64,000 bases of DNA, taken from the NCBI RefSeq assembly GCF_000633515.1, contig NZ_AYMP01000007.1, positions 1-64,000 on the forward strand, read 5' to 3'. A program made the position numbers and the translations under genes. Positions 18,128 through 26,531 of the stretch are shown one piece after another. The notes below the pieces were generated by a model. The model was not told the origin of the DNA. It saw only the letters and a program-made list of their open reading frames with translations, and searched no databases. Position 1 is the first letter of the stretch. Each line of letters starts with the position of its first letter. Origin of the DNA: Morganella morganii H1r. Lineage in GTDB: Bacteria; Pseudomonadota; Gammaproteobacteria; Enterobacterales; Enterobacteriaceae.

Positions 18128-18850
18128 TTACGCATCTGATGACAAATAAGCACGTAATCTCTTTATTGCCTGGCTGTGTAACTGACTGACCCTGACCTCG
18201 CTTATACCTAAAATCAGTGCTATTTCTTTCATGTTTAACTCTTGTTGATAGTATAGCGAAAGTAACAGCTGATCCCGTTCAGGAAGATTTTTTATACTAT
18301 CGCTAATCTGGTTAGTTAAACTCTGGGCCATTAAGCTTTGAGCCGGATCTGTAAACTCCTGCTGAGAAGATATCTCATCAATACTGTCCGGATATTCCTC
18401 CTGTAATTCATCAAGAGAAAAAATCTGACTTGTATTACTGTCAATCAGCATCTGATGGTATTCATCTAATGAAATTCCCATCTCCTCTGCGATTTCACTT
18501 TCAGTCGCAGTTCGTCCCTGTTTTTGTTCCAGACGGGAAATAACTGACGATATTTCACGGTTGTTTGCCCGGACTCGTCTGGGAACCCAATCATTTTCCC
18601 GTAACTCATCAATCAGTGCCCAGCGAATACGATTGGCCAGGTATGTACTAAGTGCAATGCCTTTATTTTTATCGTATTGATCCAATGCATGCATAAAAGC
18701 TATTGATGCAGCCTGAATCAAATCGTCGAGCTCAATACTACCGGGAAGTTTGGCCTGTAATTTTAATGCCTCATAGCGGATTAAATACTGATATTTAGCC
18801 CACAATGCATCTTTATTGACAGTCCCTTCCGGTGTATAAATCCCATTCAC
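18128..18850 (-). CDS. fliA: FliA, flagellar sigma factor (sigma-28)
   Basis: Sigma factor for class 3 flagellar and chemotaxis promoters, held inactive by FlgM until the hook is complete. The 240-residue product has sigma regions 2 (LDDLIQAASIAFMHALDQYDK), 3 and 4 (ELNMKEIALILGISEVRVSQLHSQAIKRL). It starts with GTG (18848-18850), as I recall for E. coli fliA. No fliZ follows it; flhD does. The bases after its stop show no terminator, so read-through toward flhDC is conceivable. Confidence 0.97.
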   Translation of the reverse strand: MNGIYTPEGTVNKDALWAKYQYLIRYEALKLQAKLPGSIELDDLIQAASIAFMHALDQYDKNKGIALSTYLANRIRWALIDELRENDWVPRRVRANNREISSVISRLEQKQGRTATESEIAEEMGISLDEYHQMLIDSNTSQIFSLDELQEEYPDSIDEISSQQEFTDPAQSLMAQSLTNQISDSIKNLPERDQLLLSLYYQQELNMKEIALILGISEVRVSQLHSQAIKRLRAYLSSDA

Positions 18851-19237
18851 AATAATCGGCTCAATCTATATTCAATGGGTCGTATTATTAATGATTTACA
18901 CGAAATCACATAGCCGGATAAGCGATAACATTCTGACCTATTTTGGACTATGACAGCCTTAATCGTGGCTTCAGGTAAGTGCTATCGGGAAAAAAGAGTG
19001 AAATTTTTTCTGTTTTAAACAACAGTTCGGTATAACGTTATATGATAACAAGGTAATTATACGTAGGGTGATATGCCATTTTCTGGCTTACGTGAAGGGA
19101 AGGATAATATATTCAGGAATATAAATCGTTACATCTCCTGGTATTTTATTTTAACCGGAAAAAAACACTTACAATAAAATGAGTAAATATGAATAAGAAT
19201 GACGCTCAGGTTACTGAATGTAAAAAGAGAGCGCAGC
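18851..19237. promoter_or_regulatory. Region upstream of fliA
   Basis: Gene-free stretch between fliA and the YqeJ-like gene. A GCCGATTA hexamer-like element overlaps the fliA start region on the minus strand, but it is too close to the GTG to be a convincing promoter. I see no other feature. Confidence 0.4.
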
Positions 19238-19264
19238 CAGCCGGACAAATATAACGTCCGGCTG
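19238..19264 (-). terminator. Hairpin after the YqeJ-like gene
   Basis: Perfect 9-bp stem CAGCCGGAC / GTCCGGCTG (19238-19246, 19256-19264) with a 9-base loop, just beyond the stop of the minus-strand gene. A TTTTT run follows about 8 bases further on in that direction. Confidence 0.65.
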
Positions 19265-19278
19265 TCCTGCATGGGTCT

Positions 19279-19791
19279 TTAATTTTTATTAACACACATC
19301 ATAATTGGTGAGAATGGTGTACTTAATAACCATGAATTATTAATTTTCTTAATTTTTATTTTCCTGTTAGGAAGTGACAAATCAAATACGTTTGAATTGA
19401 AAAAATCATCTGATATTTTATCCGAGGCAAGATGATAGACCTCTGTGTTGTAGATTGATATAAATCCGTTATCTTCAATCGAGTAGTCAAACTCGATTTC
19501 TCTCAGAATCGCACTGCTGGTTTTATTTTGGTCAGTATCACCTTGTTTTTTCTCCAGTACTCCTGATATATAAAGTGAACCTGTATTGTTTTTTCTTAAA
19601 TCTATGGTGATATTGCTTCTTATACTGATATTACCGGGAAGCAAGGGCGCTGAGTAATGTGACATACATGAAATACTTACTGACCTTTTAAAAAAATGAG
19701 AGTAATCAATAAAAATAAAGAGTATGGAACTTATCAAAGGTATAATACTTATAATAATAAGAAATATTGTATTTTTTTTATTGGTATTCAT
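19279..19791 (-). CDS. Small membrane-anchored protein, YqeJ-like partner of a ToxR-type regulator
   Basis: The 170-residue product has one N-terminal membrane segment (residues ~8-28) and a periplasmic domain of about 140 residues rich in beta-type sequence. Its start overlaps the end of the upstream regulator gene by 14 bp, so the two are translated together. The pair has the layout of ToxR/ToxS and of E. coli yqeI/yqeJ: a transmembrane winged-helix regulator and a small membrane-anchored effector. Homology to YqeJ is suggested by size, topology and context rather than by a motif. Confidence 0.6.
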   Translation of the reverse strand: MNTNKKNTIFLIIISIIPLISSILFIFIDYSHFFKRSVSISCMSHYSAPLLPGNISIRSNITIDLRKNNTGSLYISGVLEKKQGDTDQNKTSSAILREIEFDYSIEDNGFISIYNTEVYHLASDKISDDFFNSNVFDLSLPNRKIKIKKINNSWLLSTPFSPIMMCVNKN

Positions 19792-20566
19792 TGAAATATA
19801 TGTCCTGGCAGGATGAGAATGTCTTCCCTTCAGGTGTTGATGTAATACATCTGCTTATAAAAACTTTCCCTGTATCATTGTAAAGCTTATTATCATCAGC
19901 CTGAAATATGAATGACGAGTTTTTTATGCATGGAATATGTTTATTTATTACCTGACTGGCAATTTTCATATTTGCTTCATTATATTCAGTAGAGTGCTTT
20001 TTGATAGTATAAACGTAGCAGCTATCAATGTTTCCCATTAAATATAATTGTTCTTTTTCAAAATAAAAATCATTATCAGTTCCACTGCGCTGCAAAAAAA
20101 ATAAGATCAGGAATGTTGATAGTATTATCAGAACAACAATGGAAACATCTCTTATTTTATTTTTATTGGCCGCTAACAGGGAGGCGGGTGCGGGTTTATC
20201 TTTAGCCGTATCTGGCTTTGATGATGAACCCTGTTCAATTTCAACGATAGCAGATTCATGTATACGTAGTCCTACTTTTGGAATGGTGACAATGATATCA
20301 CTATCAGCCCCCATATCCTGCAAAATTTTACGCAGCATCGATATATTTTGAGAGAGCGAATTATTTGATGCCTGAAGTCCGTTCTTATTCCAGATGTCAT
20401 CTAATAAATCATTTCTTTTTACAATGGTTTTGCTGTTTTCAAGAAGGTAACTCAGTATTTTTGCTGGTATTATGGACAATCTTACCGATTTATCCGGGCT
20501 CAGTGAACTCCATATTTTCCCGTCATCATCCCGGAAGTTTATTACTTTATTAATTTTATATTCCAT
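19778..20566 (-). CDS. Membrane-bound winged-helix regulator, ToxR/CadC/YqeI-like
   Basis: The 262-residue product has an N-terminal OmpR/PhoB-type winged helix (residues ~5-105; recognition region NNSLSQNISMLRKIL and the wing IITVPKVGLRI-like segment), a Ser/Pro/Lys linker (~110-135), one membrane helix (~141-158) and a periplasmic domain of ~100 residues with three cysteines. Such proteins regulate promoters directly from the inner membrane in response to periplasmic signals. There is no receiver domain or kinase gene. Target genes are unknown; nearby flhDC and fliA are possible but unproven. Confidence 0.75.
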   Translation of the reverse strand: MEYKINKVINFRDDDGKIWSSLSPDKSVRLSIIPAKILSYLLENSKTIVKRNDLLDDIWNKNGLQASNNSLSQNISMLRKILQDMGADSDIIVTIPKVGLRIHESAIVEIEQGSSSKPDTAKDKPAPASLLAANKNKIRDVSIVVLIILSTFLILFFLQRSGTDNDFYFEKEQLYLMGNIDSCYVYTIKKHSTEYNEANMKIASQVINKHIPCIKNSSFIFQADDNKLYNDTGKVFISRCITSTPEGKTFSSCQDIYFNEYQ

Positions 20567-20795
20567 CTCACTGCCTTAAAATGAAAATATCTATTTTCAG
20601 CCATTACAATTTTACACGTACACTATGGTAACCTAATTACATGTAATTTATAAGGTTTTTATTTCACAGTGTCATCCGGAATGACTTTTACATAATAATA
20701 AGCCAGGGTCTGAATTTTTTCTCTGATGCTGTTGTAAAATGTAATAATGGTATGGGTTTTTTAACAATCTATGATGTCATTTTTATTAAGTATAA

Positions 20796-21134
20796 CTACA
20801 TCATTTTCATAAATGATTCTGATCTAAAGTAATTGATAATCATTTCTGATATTTCATTGTTATTTTTAACATCATTATTCTGGTTGGTGATAAGTGATTC
20901 TGTGAAGAAGTCATTTATATTGCAATTGAAAAGAAAGCTTAATTTGTGTATTGCATCAATACTGATTTGAGCTTTACCGCTTTCATAGGAGTGAATGGTG
21001 TTTTTTGATACATACAGCATATCAGCCAATTTTTTCGCTGACATGTTTCTGTGTACCCTCATTTCTTTTATCCTTCTTCCGACTCTTGAAGTAATATTTA
21101 CCGACACCTGATTTATTACATTATTTTTATTCAT
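20796..21134 (-). CDS. Small HTH (XRE/Cro) regulator, divergent MrpJ type
   Basis: The 112-residue product carries a helix-turn-helix at residues ~15-75 (VGRRIKEMRVHRNMSAKKLADMLYVSKNTIHSYESGKAQIS). It resembles the MrpJ family of Proteus but replaces the SQQQxSRYE recognition motif with SKNTIHSYE. The C-terminus (SEMIINYFRSES) matches the family's typical last helix. I chose the ATG at 21134 over a TTG at 21143. It lies in tandem with another HTH gene on the same strand. Confidence 0.75.
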   Translation of the reverse strand: MNKNNVINQVSVNITSRVGRRIKEMRVHRNMSAKKLADMLYVSKNTIHSYESGKAQISIDAIHKLSFLFNCNINDFFTESLITNQNNDVKNNNEISEMIINYFRSESFMKMM

Positions 21135-21240
21135 GATATACAAACCGAATGGTGGTGATTTTCAAGTGTAATAATTTTATTAGTGTACGATAAAATTATT
21201 ATGTTATCTCATCAGGGAGAGAGGCGTTGGTGACTGCATT

Positions 21241-21540
21241 CTATTTTCTTATTTGATTTCGGCAATTTTCTTTTTCAATGTATGAATTAAATTGCAATAT
21301 GTTCATGAATCGCCATATACTCATATCAAAAGCAGTAGAAATAACTTCTAACTGGTCAATTGTCAGTTTTGTCTTTCCATTCTCGTAACGTGATATCTGT
21401 TGCTGACTTATTCCGACAATCTGAGCGAGTTGTTCACCGCTCATTTTTCTGGATGCTCTCAGTTTTCGTATCAGAAATCCGACTTCTTCATTTAATGAAA
21501 AAGTTGATTCGGTACGTTGTTTTTTTTGCCGGGGTGACAT
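21241..21540 (-). CDS. MrpJ-type HTH regulator
   Basis: From the ATG at 21540 (AAGGATG ribosome site) the product has 99 residues. The HTH contains the MrpJ hallmark SQQQISRYE (GISQQQISRYENGKTKLT). MrpJ and its paralogues in Proteus mirabilis are fimbria-encoded regulators that repress motility through flhDC. Here no fimbrial gene is adjacent, so this is an orphan paralogue within the flagellar cluster. The longer frame upstream to 21651 adds a hydrophobic stretch that is probably not translated. Confidence 0.8.
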   Translation of the reverse strand: MSPRQKKQRTESTFSLNEEVGFLIRKLRASRKMSGEQLAQIVGISQQQISRYENGKTKLTIDQLEVISTAFDMSIWRFMNILQFNSYIEKENCRNQIRK

Positions 21541-22173
21541 AGTTGTAACATCCTTATATAATAGGATTATTCTTAATATTAAAAGTAAGATGATTATTTT
21601 CAGTAAACCGTCATCTGTCATTTGAGGTTCACAAGAATAATTTTCACACAAAAAAACGAAGAAAATGGTTTTTTACTCCAAAATCACGTTTATGAGGAGT
21701 ATTTTAGGTAAAAATAACTAAAGATCAACAGGGTATTGTTTTAGTGTTTATTTGTAAAACTGTAATAACATACTGATTTATATGATAATTCTATTTTTTG
21801 ACGAGTGATGTTGTGAAGCTTTTCACTAAAATGCAACCGGATTATAGGGTTATGTCAATTTGATTATCATAATAAGTTAAAAATACATGTTTTCTAAGAA
21901 TTTTCCCCAAAATGTATGTCTAATTGTAACTATAACTTACAGCTTGTAAATTTTGGTGGTTTTATATGTATAAGCTACTATTATTTAAGGAGTTATTTTT
22001 ATGCTCTTAATCAAGTGTTTCACTTTATACGTATAAAATGTAAAGTTTTTTTTCTGAAATCATTTTTACCGGGCTGTCTGTTAGAATTATTGTTACATTT
22101 TCAGTCTGTAAAGCGATCCTTAATCAGGTAGCTTATTCTGTCAGCCCGCATATAACGGAAGGGTCACAAGCTG
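21541..22173. other. AT-rich gene-free region upstream of flk
   Basis: The 633 bp between the MrpJ-type gene and flk are very AT-rich. A 71-codon frame at 21916-22131 is hydrophobic and without a clear ribosome site, and I did not call it. No convincing FliA promoter was found for flk. Confidence 0.5.
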
Positions 22174-23181
22174 ATGTTACCTAATATTTCTAATTCTCAG
22201 CTGCCGCTTTCAGGTGAGGAGCCGCTGAATGTGGTGTCAGACAAACAGCCATTGTCAGGAGAGCAACGTGCGGTTCTTGAAAGACTGATAACGCAGCTGG
22301 CATCGCTGACAAAACTCCGGCAGGCTGACTTATGGTCACAGATAAAGCAGGAAGCAGGGATCCGGAATAATGCGCCTTTATTGTCCCGGCATTTTGCTGA
22401 GGTTGAAAAAAATATCATTCAGAGACTCGGGGTTGCCGGCCGGGATCGCACTTCTTCTCTGCAATTAATACAATTAACCGAGCTGATGGGACAGGGGAAA
22501 AACAGTTCAGTTGTCAGAGATTTTATCCGGGCACAATACGGTCATACGGCACTCAGCCAGCTCAGCCGTGAGCAGATAAAAGACGTCCTGATGCTGTTAC
22601 GGCAGACACCTGACAGCAGTTCTCTGATTAAAGGTAGCGCCGTCATAAATACCAGCCTGTATATACAGAAGGCCGAGCATCATTTTCTTAGTCAGTTAGT
22701 TTCTGCACTGGCTGATATAACAAAAAAACCGGAAGAACAAATCTGGCAGTCTTTACTGAAAATGTCAGGCAGTAAAAGCGCGGCGTTGATTCCATCCGTT
22801 CTGTTCACTCATTTGGTTGCTCTGCTTCAGGCCCGCACTGTTATGGCCGGACGGAGTAATATGACACTGGATACGATGCAGTCGGCGCTGAAACAAATAC
22901 TGAAACCGGAAGAATTAATCATACTTAAAGAGTATGCTCAGGATTCCTATAAGATCCAGGTTCAGACTCCCCTGACAGCTGTGCAGGTACAGGAGCTGAT
23001 CAATTATATTTTCCGGCGTCGTATTGAAAATAACGGTTATTTGCCGGAACCACAGAATATTCAGCCGATTTATAATCCGGCGGTGCCGGTGGCTGAATCA
23101 TCAGAAGCCCCGCAATCCCTTTCCAAAATTATATTAATCACACTGCTGATCACATCAGTCATACTTTTATTTATTTTTTAA
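22174..23181 (+). CDS. flk: Flk, flagellar assembly regulator
   Basis: Inner-membrane-anchored protein that in Salmonella prevents premature secretion of late substrates before the rings are complete. The 335-residue product matches the family: PLSGEQRAVLERLITQLASL near the N-terminus, APLLSRHF, a second copy of a related block (QIWQSLLKMSGSKSAALIP), and a single C-terminal membrane helix (ILITLLITSVILLFIF) with no sequence after it. In E. coli flk is not among the flagellar operons; here it lies in the supercluster, directly before the plasmid-type module. Confidence 0.88.
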   Translation: MLPNISNSQLPLSGEEPLNVVSDKQPLSGEQRAVLERLITQLASLTKLRQADLWSQIKQEAGIRNNAPLLSRHFAEVEKNIIQRLGVAGRDRTSSLQLIQLTELMGQGKNSSVVRDFIRAQYGHTALSQLSREQIKDVLMLLRQTPDSSSLIKGSAVINTSLYIQKAEHHFLSQLVSALADITKKPEEQIWQSLLKMSGSKSAALIPSVLFTHLVALLQARTVMAGRSNMTLDTMQSALKQILKPEELIILKEYAQDSYKIQVQTPLTAVQVQELINYIFRRRIENNGYLPEPQNIQPIYNPAVPVAESSEAPQSLSKIILITLLITSVILLFIF

Positions 23182-23579
23182 TTGCAGTCTGACCCGCCCG
23201 GTTTTGTGGTTACAGGCAGTGATCTCCGTCACGCTTTTGTCACCGTATTCTCCGTATCGTTATTTAATCGCGTTAGTAGTACCTGTAAGACGTTTTCGTA
23301 CCTTCCCATGCTTTCATATTACCTTCAGCAAAAAAAACGCACCTGATTCGTTGTGCGCTGTCTGTTTTTTGAACATCATCATGTATTTTTCATTATTGCG
23401 CTTTACTGTCATTTTCCGCAATGGCAGATCGCCGGCAGATTTATTGCCGGTTGGCAGTATGTTGTGCACTGACTGTGCAGTTCATACTATATATAGATAA
23501 GTACAGTCGCATTGCTGTAACATAAGCCTGCTTATTATTGCGGTTTTCCGGTATAAACACCATAATACCGAATTCTGCG
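23182..23579. other. Gene-free junction between flk and the plasmid-type module
   Basis: I see no gene here. Bases 23550-23579 already resemble the end of the downstream repeat unit (CCGG, an A-rich stretch, then ATACC-AA-TTCTGCG), so part of a fourth unit may lie here. No direct repeat marking an integration end was recognised. Confidence 0.45.
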
Positions 23580-24110
23580 GATCCTTTTTACCGTCTCAGC
23601 AGAGAAGCAGAGACGTGTTCCGGCTGTCGTTTCAGCGATGAAATGATGTTTTGACACCGGACGCTGTAATACACGCAGTTTATAAAAACGATGTATTATG
23701 ATAATCATTGTTAATATCATTTCTGTTACCGGTGAAAAGAGACTGACAGCAATTTCACCGATCTTTTTTACTGTCTCAGCCGGAAAGCAGGAACGTATTC
23801 CGGGTATTGTTTCAGATATTTAATTATTTCTGACACCGGCCATCGTCACAGACTGCACGATGCAGTGCTGACGAATTATGATAGTTATCGTTAATACTCT
23901 CTTTGTTACCGGCAAAAAGGTACTGATACCAAACTGCGCAGATCTTTTCCTGCCGGCCCGGCAGAAAAACAGAGGCATGTTCCCGCCGTTGTTTCAGAGG
24001 TGAAATGATATTTTGACACTGATCACCGTAATACACTGCTCGATGTCGTACTGATGAATGACGATAATTATCGTTAATACCATCTCTGTTACTGGCAAAA
24101 AGGTACTGTT
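23580..24110 (+). repeat. Three degenerate ~180-bp tandem repeats before the recombinase gene
   Basis: Units at 23580-23759, 23760-23940 and 23941-24110. Each begins with GATC plus a T-rich run, then a CAGC/GGCA-rich part with GTGTTCC-like block, GTTTCAG, a TTTTGACACCGG-like block, a dyad near the end (ATGATAATCATTGT at 23698, ATGATAGTTATCGT at 23878, perfect palindrome ACGATAATTATCGT at 24061), then TTAATA and GTTAC(C/T)GG-AAAAAG. The last unit ends at the recombinase ATG. A resolution site with multiple recombinase-binding segments, or an autoregulatory promoter array, is the simplest reading (compare rfsF upstream of F resD). Confidence 0.75.
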
Positions 24111-24836
24111 ATGACAGACAACTTCCCTGAGCTGCCGGAGACCGGCAGGATATCCCTTCGCCGCCAGAGTTCCGGCCTGCTGACAACCGGTCATCTGGAA
24201 CGGGCCCGTCAGCTGCGTACGCTGGCGATTGCCGCTGAACTTGATTGTCCGCGCTATTTGCTGGCACCGGAAATCAACCGCCTGCTGCAGTATGTTCCGG
24301 ATCTGCACCAGCGTACCCTTATTGATACGCTGTGGAATACCGGCGGTCGTATTCATGAAATAATGGCTCTGACTAAAGGCGATTTTTATTTTGATACGGA
24401 AACGCCATTTGTTGTACTGAAAACACTGAAACAGCGTCAACCGGTGGATATCACGGTAAAGCATAAGCCGCAGGCGGTAAAAAAACGCGCTGTACCGTTA
24501 TTTGATGCAGAGTATGTGAGGCTGATGAAAAGTTACTTTGCGACTATGCGCTATAAAAATCAGAATAAGATCTGGCCGGTTCGCAGTGACAATACAGTGC
24601 GTAACTGGTTGCGTGAAGCAGTACGTCTTGCGGCAGAGGATGGTTTTTCTTTAGTAACCGAATCCGTCACCTGTCACACACTTCGCCATAGTTTTGCCAT
24701 GCATCTTATTTTTCACGGCGTGCCGGTAAAAGTAATTCAATCGTATCTCGGACATAAAAAATCAGCGTCAACTGACATTTACACCCGGATTTTCACTCTT
24801 GACGCTATGCTTCACTTTGATATTTCCTTCCGCTGA
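24111..24836 (+). CDS. ResD-like tyrosine recombinase (plasmid multimer resolution type)
   Basis: The 241-residue product is a single-catalytic-domain tyrosine recombinase. Active-site residues are complete: Arg80 (NTGGRIHE), His189 and Arg192 (CHTLRHSF), His215 (YLGHKKSAS) and nucleophile Tyr224 (TDIYTRIF). Size and layout match ResD of F and related plasmid resolvases rather than prophage integrases, which are larger. It follows the ~180-bp repeats directly and precedes parAB and repA, the normal setting of a plasmid dimer-resolution gene. Whether it also mediated chromosomal integration is unknown. Confidence 0.85.
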   Translation: MTDNFPELPETGRISLRRQSSGLLTTGHLERARQLRTLAIAAELDCPRYLLAPEINRLLQYVPDLHQRTLIDTLWNTGGRIHEIMALTKGDFYFDTETPFVVLKTLKQRQPVDITVKHKPQAVKKRAVPLFDAEYVRLMKSYFATMRYKNQNKIWPVRSDNTVRNWLREAVRLAAEDGFSLVTESVTCHTLRHSFAMHLIFHGVPVKVIQSYLGHKKSASTDIYTRIFTLDAMLHFDISFR

Positions 24837-25316
24837 TTGGTTCCTCTTTTTTGTCCCCGGCATTCGCCGGGGTATCGATTCCCGGGTTTTTTCTGATACG
24901 TCCTGTGTGATTTTCTTCATTCGCCGTCAAAAATATTTTTTTATTTGTATACACGGTTAATTTTATGTTGTCCATAGACCCGGCTTGTCTATTTTTGCGT
25001 ATTCGTATTTTTATCTTTTTTTTGCTTACTCACGTCACATAAGCAGAAATAACAATGATCATTCCTGTTGCGTTAGTGTTTTTTTTTATGGAATACTAAA
25101 ACTAACATTACATGAGCGTTTATTACTAGATCTACTAACTGGGGCGATTTCAGAATGAAAGCTATGTGAAATAATTAACAAAATCATTAGTTATCAAAGC
25201 AATAGAGTTGCCCTTTGCAATGGTGAAAGAATGCGGGTATAAAGTGTTTACAATGCTGATGATATGTAGGATTATTATATTCAGTTCAGAATTCTGCATG
25301 CGGGGAGTTTGGTGTG
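24837..25316. promoter_or_regulatory. parAB upstream region with a possible parS-like site
   Basis: Gene-free, AT-rich. Around 25142-25171 there is GGCGATTTCA (reverse TGAAATCGCC) followed by TGAAAG and GTGAAAT; about 30 bp further is an IHF-like TATCAAAGCAATA, and then GGTGAAAG. P1 parS is built from TTTCAC-type heptamers and TCGCCA hexamers around an IHF site, so these are suggestive. In P1 the site is after parB, not before parA. The parA promoter was not identified. Confidence 0.35.
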
Positions 25317-26531
25317 ATGAATGAAAATAATCAGTTTAATAAAATAGCCGGCCGTTCAGTCCGGCTTCTGCAGTCATTAACCACCCAGGTTCAGACGCAG
25401 AAGGAAGAGCTCAATGAGACATCCTATTATCAGGTTTATTCAAAAGCGGCGGTGGCGAAACTCCCCCGGCTGACCCGTGCCGGCGTGGATTACGCCGTCA
25501 GCGAAATGGAAAGTCAGGGTTATGAATTTGAAAAGCGTGAGGCCGGCACTGCACAGAAATATGCGATGAGTATCCGGAATATCATTGATATTTACCATCA
25601 CCGCAATGTGCCGAAATACCGCGACCGTTATAAGGAGGCCTTCACACTCTTTATCGGTAACCTGAAAGGCGGCGTGTCGAAAACCGTCAGCACGGTCTCG
25701 CTGGCTCACGGATTGCGCACACATCCGCACCTGATTTGTGAGGATCTGCGAATTCTGGTCATTGACCTGGATCCGCAGTCTTCTGCCACCATGTTTCTTG
25801 ATCACAAGCAATCGGTGGGCTCAGTCGAAACCACGGCTGCCCAGGCCATGCTGCAGAATGTGACCCGCGAGGAACTGCTCAGTGATTTTATCCTGCCGTC
25901 GGTGGTTCAGGGTGTTGATGTGATCCCGGCCTCGATCGAAGATGCGTTTATTGCCTCCCAATGGGAAGTTCTGTGCGACGAGTACCTGCCGGGGCATAAC
26001 ATCTACACGGTGCTGCGGGAAAATATTATTAATAAACTGCGGCAGGACTATGATTTTATCTTTATTGACAGTGGTCCTCACCTGGATGCGTTTTTATCCA
26101 ATGCGATTGCGGCGGTTGATATTCTGATGACACCGGTACCGCCGGCTCAGGTTGATTTCCACTCTACGCTGAAGTATCTGACGCGGCTGCCTGAACTTAT
26201 CGGCATGATCGAATCGACAGGAGCACAGGTGAATCTCATCAGTAATATTGGTTTTATGTCCAAACTGGTCAACAAGACAGACCATAAATTGTGTCACAGT
26301 CTGGCCAAAGAGATCTTCGGCGGTGACATGCTCGATGTGGCTCTTCCGCGGCTGGACGGATTTGAGCGCTGCGGCGAGTCATTTGATACGGTGATCTCTG
26401 CAAACCCGGCCACGTATATCGGCAGTGCGGAAGCGCTGAAAAATGCCAAAGCCGCAGTAGAGGATTTTTCCAAAGCAGTGTTCGATCGTATTGAGTTCCT
26501 ACGTCAGAATCGGGGTTACTATGCAAACTAA
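25317..26531 (+). CDS. parA: ParA, P1-type partition ATPase
   Basis: Type Ia partition ATPase and autorepressor. The 404-residue product is collinear with phage/plasmid P1 ParA throughout, with long near-identical stretches (KLPxLTRAxVDYAVSEME, NLKGGVSKTVSTVSLAHxxRxHPHL, DLDPQSSATMFL, LPRLDGFERCGESFDTVISANPATY). The N-terminal ~105 residues form the HTH operator-binding domain. The deviant Walker A is KGGVSKT (about residue 118). The ATG at 25317 has a GGGGAG ribosome site. It overlaps parB by 11 bp. It is intact. Confidence 0.95.
   Translation: MNENNQFNKIAGRSVRLLQSLTTQVQTQKEELNETSYYQVYSKAAVAKLPRLTRAGVDYAVSEMESQGYEFEKREAGTAQKYAMSIRNIIDIYHHRNVPKYRDRYKEAFTLFIGNLKGGVSKTVSTVSLAHGLRTHPHLICEDLRILVIDLDPQSSATMFLDHKQSVGSVETTAAQAMLQNVTREELLSDFILPSVVQGVDVIPASIEDAFIASQWEVLCDEYLPGHNIYTVLRENIINKLRQDYDFIFIDSGPHLDAFLSNAIAAVDILMTPVPPAQVDFHSTLKYLTRLPELIGMIESTGAQVNLISNIGFMSKLVNKTDHKLCHSLAKEIFGGDMLDVALPRLDGFERCGESFDTVISANPATYIGSAEALKNAKAAVEDFSKAVFDRIEFLRQNRGYYAN

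Noticed and set aside
21916-22131. 71-codon hydrophobic frame upstream of flk
   Set aside because: No ribosome site, no domain, in very AT-rich DNA.
23580-24110. Possible CRISPR array
   Set aside because: Units are ~180 bp, degenerate and only three in number, without short exact repeats or unique spacers.
23994-24464. 156-codon frame opposite the recombinase start
   Set aside because: It overlaps the repeats and the well-supported recombinase gene; no ribosome site or recognisable domain.
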